DNA from: Caulochytrium protostelioides
Lineage: Eukaryota > Chytridiomycota > Caulochytriomycetes > Caulochytriales > Caulochytriaceae
Assembly (NCBI GenBank): GCA_003615045.1
Contig: ML014180.1
Location: forward strand, 25,274-89,273
Length of the DNA: 64,000 bases
Direction of reading: 5' to 3'
Part shown: piece by piece, positions 9,848 to 17,988 of the stretch
Layout of the letters: every line of letters starts with the position of its first letter
Numbering within the stretch: the first letter of the stretch is position 1
The notes under the pieces: model-generated
Seen by the model: only the letters and a program-made list of their open reading frames with translations
Told to the model about the DNA's origin: nothing
Databases searched by the model: none
Translations under genes and position numbers: made by a program

Positions 9848-9890
<43 letters not shown>

Positions 9891-10118
9891 TGCCGTTGCC
9901 GCACGGCGTCCGAGCCCGTCCACGGGTCACGAGGTGGCCTCCGTTCCGTTCACCGGCTCGCAGTCTGATGCGTGCCGTCGACGGCCTCCCGCCACTGCCG
10001 TTCCTTCGCTCGCTGCTCGATAGTCGATCGTCGATAGTTGAGACTCGATACGCGATCATTAATCCTCGACGTCCGGGCAACCATCGCCTCCGGCGCCAGC
10101 GCTTCGATCTCTACAGGC
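9400..10118. other. Intergenic between SLC44 and PCC1
   Basis: No gene supported on either strand. It contains a long (CCG)n run (9851-9889). The last 80 bases before the PCC1 ATG are also open in frame but unlike the family. Confidence 0.5.
9848..9889. repeat. (CCG)n trinucleotide run
   Basis: About thirteen uninterrupted CCG units. They are not within a supported coding region and produce artefactual poly-Pro, poly-Ala or poly-Arg frames on both strands. Confidence 0.9.
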
Positions 10119-10631
10119 ATGGGCCCGGCGACGGCGGCCACGGCCGGCGGGACCCCCAGCCAGCTGCGGCTGCGGCTGCCGTTCCCGACCCCGGCGCTGG
10201 CGCGCGTGGCGCAGCAGGTCCTCGACGTCGACCACGAACTCAAGCCGTCTGAGACAAAGCGGACGATCACCGTCGACGGCGGCTGCCTCCATGTGTAAGT
10301 GCTGCGACCCGCGCGATGCTGAATCATCGCCCAACCAACCCCCTTCCTGCTGCGTGGCTTTGCATCCGCGACAGCCAGCTGGAATGGGTGGGGGGCATGC
10401 GATCGGCGCACCTCGAGCCACCAACGCGCAAACTCACCCTGCGCCCTGTCGGATTCTGCTGCTTGCACCGATGCTGTGCCAATCGCCAGGGCCTTCCAAA
10501 GCATCACGGACCGGACGCTGCGGGCCAGTGTTGGCGCGTTTCTCGACGCCGTCCTCCTCTGCATGAACGTGATGGAAGCGTTCCCGGCCACGTCCGACCC
10601 GACCCCGTCCGCCACCATCTCAACCGCTTAA
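10119..10631 (+). CDS. PCC1: KEOPS/EKC complex subunit Pcc1 (two exons)
   Basis: A 105-residue protein is obtained by joining exon 1 (10119-10294) to exon 2 (10490-10631). The intron starts GTAAGT (10295) and ends CGCCAG (10489); it is in phase 2 and splits a Val codon. The product shows the Pcc1/LAGE3 pattern. A β-strand with LRLPFPTPALARVAQQVLDV precedes the D-x-E-L-K-P motif (DHELKP), and the TKRTITVDG strand follows. After the junction come TLRASVGAFLDAVLLC and NVMEAF, equivalent to the family's R-V-S-V-N-S-F-L-D-x-L and x-x-E-T-M-x-x-F. Pcc1 bridges the KEOPS complex, which makes the t6A37 modification on ANN-decoding tRNAs and affects telomeres. The splice junction is seen directly and restores the family fold. 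It is convergent with DNAAF6. Confidence 0.88.
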
Positions 10632-10739
10632 GCTCAAGAAACCAGGTGCGGTTGGTGAGATTTATCCCGCCATCGGCCCACGAGACACGTGATGCGGCGG
10701 CGGAGCGGACGGCGGATGGGAGTCGGGCCAACGACATGG

Positions 10740-11608
10740 CTACGCCTCCGTCTTGATCGGCAGCACCAGGGTCAGCGTCTGGGCCGACGGGTCCCACGCG
10801 GCGCGCGGATCGCGGCCCGCCCCGGGCGCGGCCGCCGCCGCCGCCGCCTCGGCCTCCGCATCGCTCACGACCGTCCGCTCCAGGGGCAGCTCGAGCCGGT
10901 ACTGCGGCGTGGCGACGACGAGATGCGTGCCGTGCACGCAGTGCGACGCGATGTCGGCGGCCCGTGTGACGCCCGGCAGCACCACGCGGACCACGAGCGC
11001 GTCGCCGGGCCGCGCGCCGGCGGCATGGATGCTCCCCGCCGCCGCGCCGGGAAAGTAGACGTCTTCGGGCGACAGCGCCTGGCGGTACCGCACCGTAAAT
11101 CTGGTCGGGTTCCGGGGGACGACAGGGGCGGATGCCCATGTTCATATCATCGCAAAACATCCATCAATCCAATCCAATCAACCAGGTGAGCGATGCTCAG
11201 ACGGGGGCCTGGATCCTCTCCCACGCTTGGGACGACCGGGGATGCCACTTACTCGGGCTGGGGCCGCGTATCGGTCTCGACGGTGCCGATGCCGCGGGCT
11301 AGGCCGCCCGCCCGCGGATCGGCCGTCCGAGCGTCCTCGATCTCGTGGGGCGCCCAGATGGCGTCGTCGTCGTCATCTGTATCGAAAGCGGCCGGCCGGG
11401 ACGATCCAATCGGCGCGGCGGCAGGAGCAGCAGCAGCAGCGGCTGCGGCGGCGGCCGGACGACGGGCTTGCTGATGGTACTGGGCCACGAGGGCCTGGCG
11501 GGCGTGGGCGGCGGCCTGCTGCGCGGGATCGCGGTCGCCAGGCTCGCCAGGCCGCCGATCGGCGCGATGGCCGCCAAGCAGCCCGCTGAGCGCCGTCACG
11601 TCGCTCAT
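10740..11608 (-). CDS. DNAAF6: Dynein axonemal assembly factor 6 (PIH1D3-type), two exons
   Basis: Joining exon 1 (11608-11253) to exon 2 (11100-10740) gives about 238 residues. The intron has a GTAAGT donor (starting 11252) and ends CGACCAG (11101); it is in phase 2 and rebuilds a Glu codon. Exon 1 begins MSDVTALSGLLGG and contains DAIWAPHEIEDA. The junction reads PEFTVRYRQALSPEDVYF, matching the PIH1D3 core (P-E-Y-x-I-x-F-R-Q-x-V-x-x-E-D-x-F). A CS-like/PIH C-terminal domain follows (LPGVTRAADI, HLVVATPQYRLELPL, WDPSAQTLTLVLPI). An alanine run interrupts the last β-strands. The family acts with R2TP and Hsp90 in the cytoplasm to preassemble outer and inner dynein arms, so its presence implies a motile flagellum. 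Length is close to the human protein. The short exon-2-only frame would start at an internal ATG and lose the conserved junction motif. Confidence 0.87.
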
Positions 11609-12450
11609 GGTGAGTGGCCGGTCAAAGTCTCAAAGGGCAGATCGCCCGAGGATCACCACAGCGTGTCGCGCGGGATGAACGACGCGGGCGACGTCTCACC
11701 CGTCCGGAGAGGCCGCGGGCGTCGATCCCCATGGCCTTGCGGCCGATGTGCCAGCTTCGGGGATCGCCGTCGTGACCCGAATCACGCCGCAGAGCCTTTA
11801 ATGGGTCACGGTGCGCCGGACACGCTTCGAAGAACGCGCCGGTCGATCGCGCAGCTACCCACGCGCCGGGTATGCGACGGGGGTCGTCGGGTGGGCCGCG
11901 ATAGCGTTGGGCCTCACGCAGCGCTGGGGCCGTTCGGCGAGTGGCGCAGCTCGGCCGGTGGCGCAGCAGACGGCCGGTGGCGCAGCAGACGGCCGATCGG
12001 GCGCGGGAGCCGTCTCGACGTGGCCCGCCGCCTTCGAAGCCCACCCGGGGCCCGAGGCGTCGCGCGCAGCCGCTGTCAGCGCCGTCTTGTCAAGGCCGCA
12101 TGTGCGGCGCGCGGGGACCTCGCCCTTGCCTTGGGCTAACGACATCTGCCCCAGATCGGATGCGATCAGCGCCACCAGGCTCGTGCCTGGTCCGTCGACG
12201 GACTGTGCTGACGCATCGGATCCAGATACGCCACGGACGCGCGTGTCCTCGCTCTCGCTGGCCGCGCCGTCCCCGACCCTACCGACGGCGTCGTCGTCCT
12301 TCCACGCGCCGCCTCCGACCCGTCTTCAGGGGTGTCGACGATCATCGCCGGCGACCATCCGCGACCATCGCGGCTGCAACCCCCTCGGTCCCGATCCTCA
12401 CGTCCGCGCCCGCGATTGTGCCCGGGACCGTGACTGCTGCCGCATCGGCC
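11609..12450. promoter_or_regulatory. Divergent intergenic region between DNAAF6 and CSN5
   Basis: About 840 bases between divergent starts. A short direct repeat of CGGCCGGTGGCGCAGCAGA-like sequence (about 11953-11990) is visible. The CSN5 frame is open back to 11941, but that extension is disordered and not conserved. Confidence 0.4.
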
Positions 12451-13941
12451 ATGTCCGCCGGCGCGGCCGCGGCGCGCAAGCGCTTCGAGATGGAGAATGC
12501 GATCGAGCCCGCCACGGACGCCGATCGGCTCTTTGCCTACGACGCCGCGCAGCAGGCGGCGGAACTCGCGGCGGCGCCGTGGCAGCACGACCCGCGGCAC
12601 TTCCGGCACGTGCGGGTGTCGGCGCTCGCGCTGCTGCGGATGGTGATGCACGCGCGGGCCGGCGGCGAGCTCGAGGTGATGGGCATGATGCTCGGCCGCG
12701 TCCACGGCCACACCATGTACGTGCTCGACGCCTTCGCGCTCCCGGTGCAGGGCACGGAGACCCGCGTCAACGCCCAGGCCGAGGGCAACGAGTACATGAT
12801 CGCGTACCTGGACGCCATCCGCCACGTCGGCCGCCGCGAGAACGTCGTCGGCTGGTACCACTCGCATCCGGGCTACGGCTGCTGGCTCTCGGGCATCGAC
12901 GTCGCCACGCAGGCCCTCCAGCAGCGCTTCCAGGACCCCTTTCTCGCCGTCGTCATTGACCCCAACCGCACCGTCGTTGCGGGTAAAGTCGACATCGGCG
13001 CCTTCCGCACCCTTCCCGAGGAGAGCCCCGGCGGCAGTGGGAGGGATCCCACAGCGGCAGGGGGAACCCCGTACGGTTCCGAGCATGACGCTGCGACCGC
13101 TGCGACCCGCGCCACGCCGCAGCCTCCGGCCGGAGCGTCGTCTCTCGAGGGCGCTCGCTCGATCCCCCTCGCGAAGGCCGCCGACTACGGCGTCCACTGC
13201 AACAAATACTATCCGCTGGACGTCAGCTTTTTCAAGTCGTCGACGGACGCCGCGCTGCTCGACCGGCTCTGGCAGAAGTACTGGATCCAGACGCTCGCAT
13301 CGTCACCGCTCGTGGCCAACAAGCACGACACGGCGCTGCGCATCGCGGACCTCGCCGCCAAGATCGTTCAGGCCGACGACGCCGTCGCGCAGACGGGCCG
13401 CGCCGGTCCCGCGAGCACCGCGGCGACGGCGTCCGACAACGACCCCCGGACGCCCATGGGCGCGTCCCGTCACGGCAGCCACGACCACGGCGGCGCCCGC
13501 CTCGGCGAGGCCGCCGCGACCACGGCGCCTGCAGGGGCCTCGCCCCACGAGGCGGGCGGGATGCGGCGTGCCGACGGCGCGCCATCGGCGAGCGGGGTCC
13601 GCGGGCGGAGCCGTGCATCGATGATGGGCAAGAAACGGCTCGACAGCGACGATGGCGGCGACGCGGCCGACGGCGGCAACGACGGCGGCGGCGGCCACGA
13701 CGGCGGCGGCGCAGCGGGGGCACCGGCAGGGGCCGCCGCGCCCGGTGGCCCGCTGGCCCCCGGGCCCGGCGCGACAGGGCCCTTAGCGCGCGTGCTCAAG
13801 GACAGCCAGGGGATCGCGCGCGACGTCGCCCACGGCCTTAACCTGCAGCTGCTGAAGCAGGTGCTGTTTAACTGTCGCGAACCGCGCGTGCTGGCGGCCG
13901 ATGCGGCGGGCAATGTTCCCGGCGCCATGGCGCCGTCCTGA
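12451..13941 (+). CDS. CSN5: COP9 signalosome subunit 5 (CSN5/JAB1/RRI1), NEDD8 isopeptidase
   Basis: 496-residue JAMM metalloprotease, the catalytic subunit of the COP9 signalosome, which removes NEDD8 from cullins. The MPN+ active site is complete: E75 (in [10 protein letters not shown]), then H137-S-H139 and D150 in [17 protein letters not shown]. The numbering is one residue off human CSN5, which strongly supports the ATG at 12451. Other conserved pieces are ISALALL-type [55 protein letters not shown] and, near residue 250, [20 protein letters not shown]. The C-terminal region after about residue 300 is longer than usual, with roughly 130 Gly/Ala/Asp-rich residues inserted before a conserved ending ([21 protein letters not shown]). 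A second insert (about 195-230) sits in the insertion-2 area. No introns are visible. It is convergent with CCA1. Confidence 0.95.
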   Translation: MSAGAAAARKRFEMENAIEPATDADRLFAYDAAQQAAELAAAPWQHDPRHFRHVRVSALALLRMVMHARAGGELEVMGMMLGRVHGHTMYVLDAFALPVQGTETRVNAQAEGNEYMIAYLDAIRHVGRRENVVGWYHSHPGYGCWLSGIDVATQALQQRFQDPFLAVVIDPNRTVVAGKVDIGAFRTLPEESPGGSGRDPTAAGGTPYGSEHDAATAATRATPQPPAGASSLEGARSIPLAKAADYGVHCNKYYPLDVSFFKSSTDAALLDRLWQKYWIQTLASSPLVANKHDTALRIADLAAKIVQADDAVAQTGRAGPASTAATASDNDPRTPMGASRHGSHDHGGARLGEAAATTAPAGASPHEAGGMRRADGAPSASGVRGRSRASMMGKKRLDSDDGGDAADGGNDGGGGHDGGGAAGAPAGAAAPGGPLAPGPGATGPLARVLKDSQGIARDVAHGLNLQLLKQVLFNCREPRVLAADAAGNVPGAMAPS

Positions 13942-14009
13942 AGCGACGGATCCCACGGACGCCTGGCACCACCACCACCGACGCCGTGGCCACGTTGGTG
14001 TGTTTCAGT

Positions 14010-14033
14010 TTATATATATATATATATATATAT
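14010..14033. repeat. (TA)n dinucleotide run
   Basis: Twelve TA units in the convergent gap between CSN5 and CCA1. This is one of the few AT-only stretches in the window. It could lie in the 3' untranslated region of either gene. Confidence 0.9.
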
Positions 14034-14155
14034 GACTACGGGTTGTTCTGGTGGAATTGCAGGCCCCCATGGTATGGCGCCGCCCACGGGCGATGCTCAG
14101 CAGAAAAGATCCGGGGAGTCGCGACGGCGCTGCACGGCTCAAGCGCTGCATGGCT

Positions 14156-16372
14156 TCAAGAACTCGCCTTCTTTGCATGGAGCTCCCGCATGTACTGCTC
14201 AACAGATGCGCGGTCGGCGGTGGGATGCGCGAGCTGGTAGAGAATCACTTGGTCGAGCAGCGCGGCGATCCCCGGCCCCGGCTTGATGTGGAGCAGCTGG
14301 CAGAGCTCGCGGCCGTTCAGGAGCGCCTTGAGCTGCCATGCGTCCGCCAGATCCTCGGCGACCACGCGCTGCACCAGCTGCGTCAAGCCGCGGCGCTCGT
14401 CCACGCGGTCCGGGTGCTGGCACAGGAAGAGGTGGTACAGCACGAGCACCAGCGGCCACGCCGCCTTCAGCGAGGTCATGCCGAGCTCACGCACGAGCCC
14501 CCCGACCGCGCAGCGCGACGGCTCGGCCGAGCACGGCGTCCCGTGCTGCGCCACCCACGCGCGAGCGCGGCCCAGGCCCGAGACGAGGTCGCTCATCCCT
14601 TGGACCGCGGTGTTCGGCAGCTTCCAGTGCGCCTTCGGGATGGCTTTGAATGCATCCTCCTGCTCGCGCGACGGCACGACCGGCGCGGCCCACGGGCCCG
14701 TCACCGGCGCCAAGTAGAGCGCAAAGTTGAACACGGCGTAGAGCTCCGCAAGACCGCGCGGCGGGTCGCGCAGCCGGTCCGACGCCGCGGCGGCCGCGGC
14801 GGCCGGGACCGCAGGATAGTGCGTGGCGCAGCGGTAGTGTTCGGCCAGCATCGCCACGACGGCGGCGTCGGCATCCGCGTCCGCGGCAGGGGCAGTGGCA
14901 GTGGCAGTGGCGGCGCTCGCGTCGCCCGTCGGCGGGGCCATCGCCACGAGCTGGGCGAGGTCGGCCATGAGCCGCTGCACGGCGCGGGCGTGGGCCGCGG
15001 CGGCGTCCGCCGTGTCCGGGGACGGGACGCGATCGGCCGTGACGACCTCGAAGAGCCCCGCATGGACAAAGGCGTTGCAGGCCAGGGCGACGTCGTGGAG
15101 GCCGCGGCTCTGGATCTTCGTGAGTTCGACGCCGACGCGCTCGCGGCTGACCTTGACGCGGAACAGCGACTGGAACGCCGGGTCGCGCATCGCGGTCGTG
15201 ATGCCGTCGTCGATGGTGCAGTGGAAGCGCGCGGCAAAGCGGATGATGCGCAGCGCCCGGAGCGGGTCTTCGTGCAGTGTCTGGCGCGGCTCGAGCGGCG
15301 TCCGGATGCGCCGCGCTGCAAGGTCCGCCAGCCCCTTGCCGGTCAAGTCTTCGACGGCGTGCGTGTGCAAGTTGTAGAACAGCGCGTTGATACTGATGTC
15401 GCGGCGCTCCGCGTCTTCGAGCGGCGTGCCAAAGGCCACGACCGGGATGCGGCTCTGCGCATCATACTGCTCCTTGCGCAGATGAGCGAAATCCACGTCG
15501 AAGCCCAGGACGCGGGTCGTCGCCGTTTCGAGATTCTTGCTTTTTTCCGGGTTCGCCTTGATCTTGCCCACGGAGGTCGCGACGCCGCCGCTCGTCCGCA
15601 GATGCGCCTGCACCAGCAGCGCGAGGTCGTACCCGGACACGTGGTTCACACAGATATCAATGTCGTCGCTCGGCAGCCCCAGGACCTTGTCGCGGACCCA
15701 GCCGCCCGCCACGCGCAGCGTGAGCGGCTCCGCGTGCTCCGGATGCGCGCGCGTCCATGCCGCAGCGACATCGCGCAGCAGCTGGAACAGTTCCTGCTCC
15801 TGCGCCGTCAAGGCGATCGTCGGACCGGCCACGGCCGCTTCGGCCGTCGCGGGCGCGGACACGGAGCCCGGCGCCGTCGCGGCCGTCATGGCGCGCTGAC
15901 GTTTGGCGGGCGGCGGCGTCGAGCGCGCGTCCAGGGCGGCGGGAGCCGCTGCGGGCGGCCAATCGGTCCGGGGGTCCGTCGCGGCGGCGGGGTGCGTGGC
16001 GGGGTGCGGCGGCAGCAGTGGCGGCGAGGCGGCCGAGGCGGTGGCCATAGGGCGGCCGCAGCAGCAGAGCCCGTGGCGTCCACGCGTCTCGCCAAGGAGA
16101 GCTGATCGTGGCAGCGACCCCGGCAGCGGCAGCGGCAGCGGCGACCGGAGGCCACGTGGAAAGGGGGGGAACGGCCACAGGACGGCGCGGGAGGTCAGCA
16201 GCGATCGCGCGGAGTCAAGGGCGGGCGGGAGCGTGCCGGCGAGGCGACTCGAGACGCGGCCCGAGGACCGGGATAGGAGAGCGCGGCGCGGGGAGAGGGC
16301 TCGGGAGCGGCGGCGAACGCACAGCGGTCGTGGGACGAGTCTCGCGAAGGCGCCGCGCCACACAGTCGCCAT
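14156..16372 (-). CDS. CCA1: CCA-adding tRNA nucleotidyltransferase
   Basis: 738-residue class II CCA-adding enzyme, which builds or repairs the CCA 3' end of tRNAs. Conserved pieces in order are GGWVRDKVLGLPSDDIDI (about 223-239, with catalytic Asp237 and Asp239), RRDISINALFYNL (motif B, ribose selection), EDLTGKGLADL, EDPLRALRIIRFAARF (motif D region, template Asp/Arg) and the downstream helical body. The C-terminal half has two low-complexity Ala/Asp inserts. The start is ambiguous. ATG at 16372 opens an Arg-rich, acid-free presequence (MATVWRGAFARLVPRPLCVR) typical of mitochondrial import. ATG at 16048 would give a cytosolic/nuclear form. Fungal CCA1 is known to use two starts in this way. 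An in-frame ATG at 16570 is less likely. Confidence 0.93.
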   Translation of the reverse strand: MATVWRGAFARLVPRPLCVRRRSRALSPRRALLSRSSGRVSSRLAGTLPPALDSARSLLTSRAVLWPFPPFPRGLRSPLPLPLPGSLPRSALLGETRGRHGLCCCGRPMATASAASPPLLPPHPATHPAAATDPRTDWPPAAAPAALDARSTPPPAKRQRAMTAATAPGSVSAPATAEAAVAGPTIALTAQEQELFQLLRDVAAAWTRAHPEHAEPLTLRVAGGWVRDKVLGLPSDDIDICVNHVSGYDLALLVQAHLRTSGGVATSVGKIKANPEKSKNLETATTRVLGFDVDFAHLRKEQYDAQSRIPVVAFGTPLEDAERRDISINALFYNLHTHAVEDLTGKGLADLAARRIRTPLEPRQTLHEDPLRALRIIRFAARFHCTIDDGITTAMRDPAFQSLFRVKVSRERVGVELTKIQSRGLHDVALACNAFVHAGLFEVVTADRVPSPDTADAAAAHARAVQRLMADLAQLVAMAPPTGDASAATATATAPAADADADAAVVAMLAEHYRCATHYPAVPAAAAAAASDRLRDPPRGLAELYAVFNFALYLAPVTGPWAAPVVPSREQEDAFKAIPKAHWKLPNTAVQGMSDLVSGLGRARAWVAQHGTPCSAEPSRCAVGGLVRELGMTSLKAAWPLVLVLYHLFLCQHPDRVDERRGLTQLVQRVVAEDLADAWQLKALLNGRELCQLLHIKPGPGIAALLDQVILYQLAHPTADRASVEQYMRELHAKKASS

Positions 16373-16422
16373 CGTCGGAGAACGGCGGCGCGAGACGGCA
16401 GCACGTGCGGCACGGCGCGTGT

Positions 16423-16460
16423 CGCTTCGCTTCGCTTCGCGTTGCGTTGCGTTGCGTTGC
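16423..16460. repeat. Adjoining pentamer arrays (CTTCG)n then (GTTGC)n
   Basis: Three to four copies of CTTCG run directly into four copies of GTTGC, in the 5' flank of CCA1. The two units differ by a few substitutions, suggesting one array evolved from the other. Confidence 0.85.
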
Positions 16461-16831
16461 GTGGCCCCGCGCTTCCTGGGTTCCCGGTCGTGCGCCTCCC
16501 GCTGCCGCGCCGCTGCCGGCGCCGCTGCCGGCGCACGGACGCCCGGCGAGTCCATACTGGCCAAGGACACCGCGAGGCGACGGCCGAGACGTCGGCAGGA
16601 CGCCGCAAGGGCCCACGTCCCGATTCAATCCAGGCCGCGGCGCCATGCCGCGGATCGACCGCCCCCCCGCGGCGTCCGTCCAAGCCGCCGCCGGCCGCCG
16701 CGCGACGGTCAGGGCCATGGCGGGCGGGTCCTTGGCTGGAATCACGTCGGGCGAAGGCCCGCCGCCGCCGACCGCCCCCGGCGGCCGCCCATCGCGGCCG
16801 GCGCACGAGGCCGGTAGGCGACGAAACCACG

Positions 16832-16880
16832 GCCACGGCGACGAAACCACGAAACCACGAAACCACGGCCACGGCCACGA
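16832..16880. repeat. Octamer-like array (ACGAAACC) flanked by GGCCAC hexamers
   Basis: Three to four copies of ACGAAACC bracketed by CCACGG/GGCCAC units. Non-coding. Confidence 0.7.
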
Positions 16881-17492
16881 CGCCTTGCGCAAGGGCGACG
16901 GCGCGCGGTCCGCGGCACCACGTCCGCGGACCCATGGGAATCTTGGAGACGGCGGCGTGTCGAGACGGCGGTCTGACCGTGATGGCAACATGTTCAGGGA
17001 ACCGCGCGCGTCTCCGCGCGCGACGACGACGCCATCGTGCGGCGTCTCGGTCGCCGCGATCTCTGGCCTTGTAGGCTTCCCGTCTCGGGGCCCAGCTAGA
17101 CGGGATGCCGGTGCGTGCCGGTGGCGTGCACCGCGTGCCGACGCGGGAGTGGGCCCAAGCGCTTCGGTCGATCCGACGGGGTCGACGGAGTCACGCGGCC
17201 CTGTCTCTCGCTCGGGCGCGCTCGATCGTGCGACGTCTCTGTCGGCCACCGCGCTACTCGCGACGCGTGCGGCGCTCCCGCAGATGGGATCGCCGCATGG
17301 ACCGGCGAGGTCTTGACGTGAGCCTGGGTATTAGCATGGCCATGGGCAACTACATTGAGAGGGGGATTGGGATCGGTATCGATCGTGGGATCCGCCTCGC
17401 TCCGTCCACGGGATTGACGGGATTGACGCTGTCCCCTGAAACGGATGCGTGCGGCGGGTTGCTCGGCCGAGGACGATTAGGAACCGCTACCG

Positions 17493-17532
17493 CACCCGAG
17501 ACCGCGACCCGAGACCGCGACCCGAGACCGCG
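17493..17532. repeat. 13-base tandem repeat (ACCCGAGACCGCG)
   Basis: Three head-to-tail copies of a 13-base unit upstream of the GSKIP-domain gene. Confidence 0.8.
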
Positions 17533-17667
17533 AGCAACAGCGAGACCGAGACGGCGAGTGCCGTCCTGACCCACGATCCCGTCCATCGCGCCACGCGTCA
17601 CGCGCCACGTGGTGCTGGCCTGCCACGTTCGTTCGGCGGCAGCCCGCTGACGCCCACGACGGCCACG

Positions 17668-17988
17668 ATGGCGGCGGACCCGACACCGCCGACGCTGCGC
17701 GACGAGCTGCAGGCGGCGGCGCAGGAGGCCGCGCCGTACGTCGCGCCCGGCATGCGCATCGATGCCGACGCGCTGCAGCTGACCCTCACGACGCGCGAGG
17801 CGCTCACGCTCACGCTCGAGATCACGACCGCCGGCTGGATCATCCGCCGCCCCGCGCCGGCGCCGCCCACCCTCGCGGCGCAGCCCCGCTACGACGACCT
17901 CAACGCCGTGCTCCAGACCGCCAGCCCGGGATACCGCGAGGCGTTCTCCGCGGCCCTCTTCGCAAAGCTCAGTGCGCTCGCCCCGTGA
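17668..17988 (+). CDS. GSKIP-domain protein (DUF727; GSK3β-interacting type)
   Basis: 106-residue protein that is almost entirely a GSKIP domain. Residues about 10-60 form the N-terminal helix and β-strands (TLRDELQAAAQEA, ALTLTLEITTAGWII). Residues 75-104 read YDDLNAVLQTASPGYREAF and SAALFAKLSAL, matching the family signature Y-E-T-x-x-x-L-L-D-x-x-S-P-x-Y-R-E-x-F-x-x-x-L-x-x-x-L. GSKIP binds GSK3 and, in vertebrates, PKA regulatory subunit; the same fold occurs in the CLU/Clu1 N-terminus. The size matches stand-alone GSKIP. The ATG at 17668 has a good context (ACGATGG). The last 20 bases, including the stop, overlap the convergent large WD40 gene. Confidence 0.8.
   Translation: MAADPTPPTLRDELQAAAQEAAPYVAPGMRIDADALQLTLTTREALTLTLEITTAGWIIRRPAPAPPTLAAQPRYDDLNAVLQTASPGYREAFSAALFAKLSALAP

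Larger units (their letters stand above)
16373..17667. promoter_or_regulatory. Divergent intergenic region between CCA1 and the GSKIP-domain gene
   Basis: About 1.3 kb with no supported gene. It holds two back-to-back pentamer arrays (16424-16460), an ACGAAACC-type octamer array (about 16832-16880) and a 13-base tandem repeat (about 17493-17532). Long open frames here are composition artefacts. Confidence 0.45.

Noticed and set aside
11941-12450. 170-codon N-terminal extension of CSN5
   Set aside because: Open in frame, but Arg/Pro-rich and unlike any CSN5. The ATG at 12451 places the active-site residues at near-human numbering.
12166-13197. 343-codon antisense frame opposite CSN5
   Set aside because: It mirrors the conserved CSN5 coding sequence, so it is a shadow.
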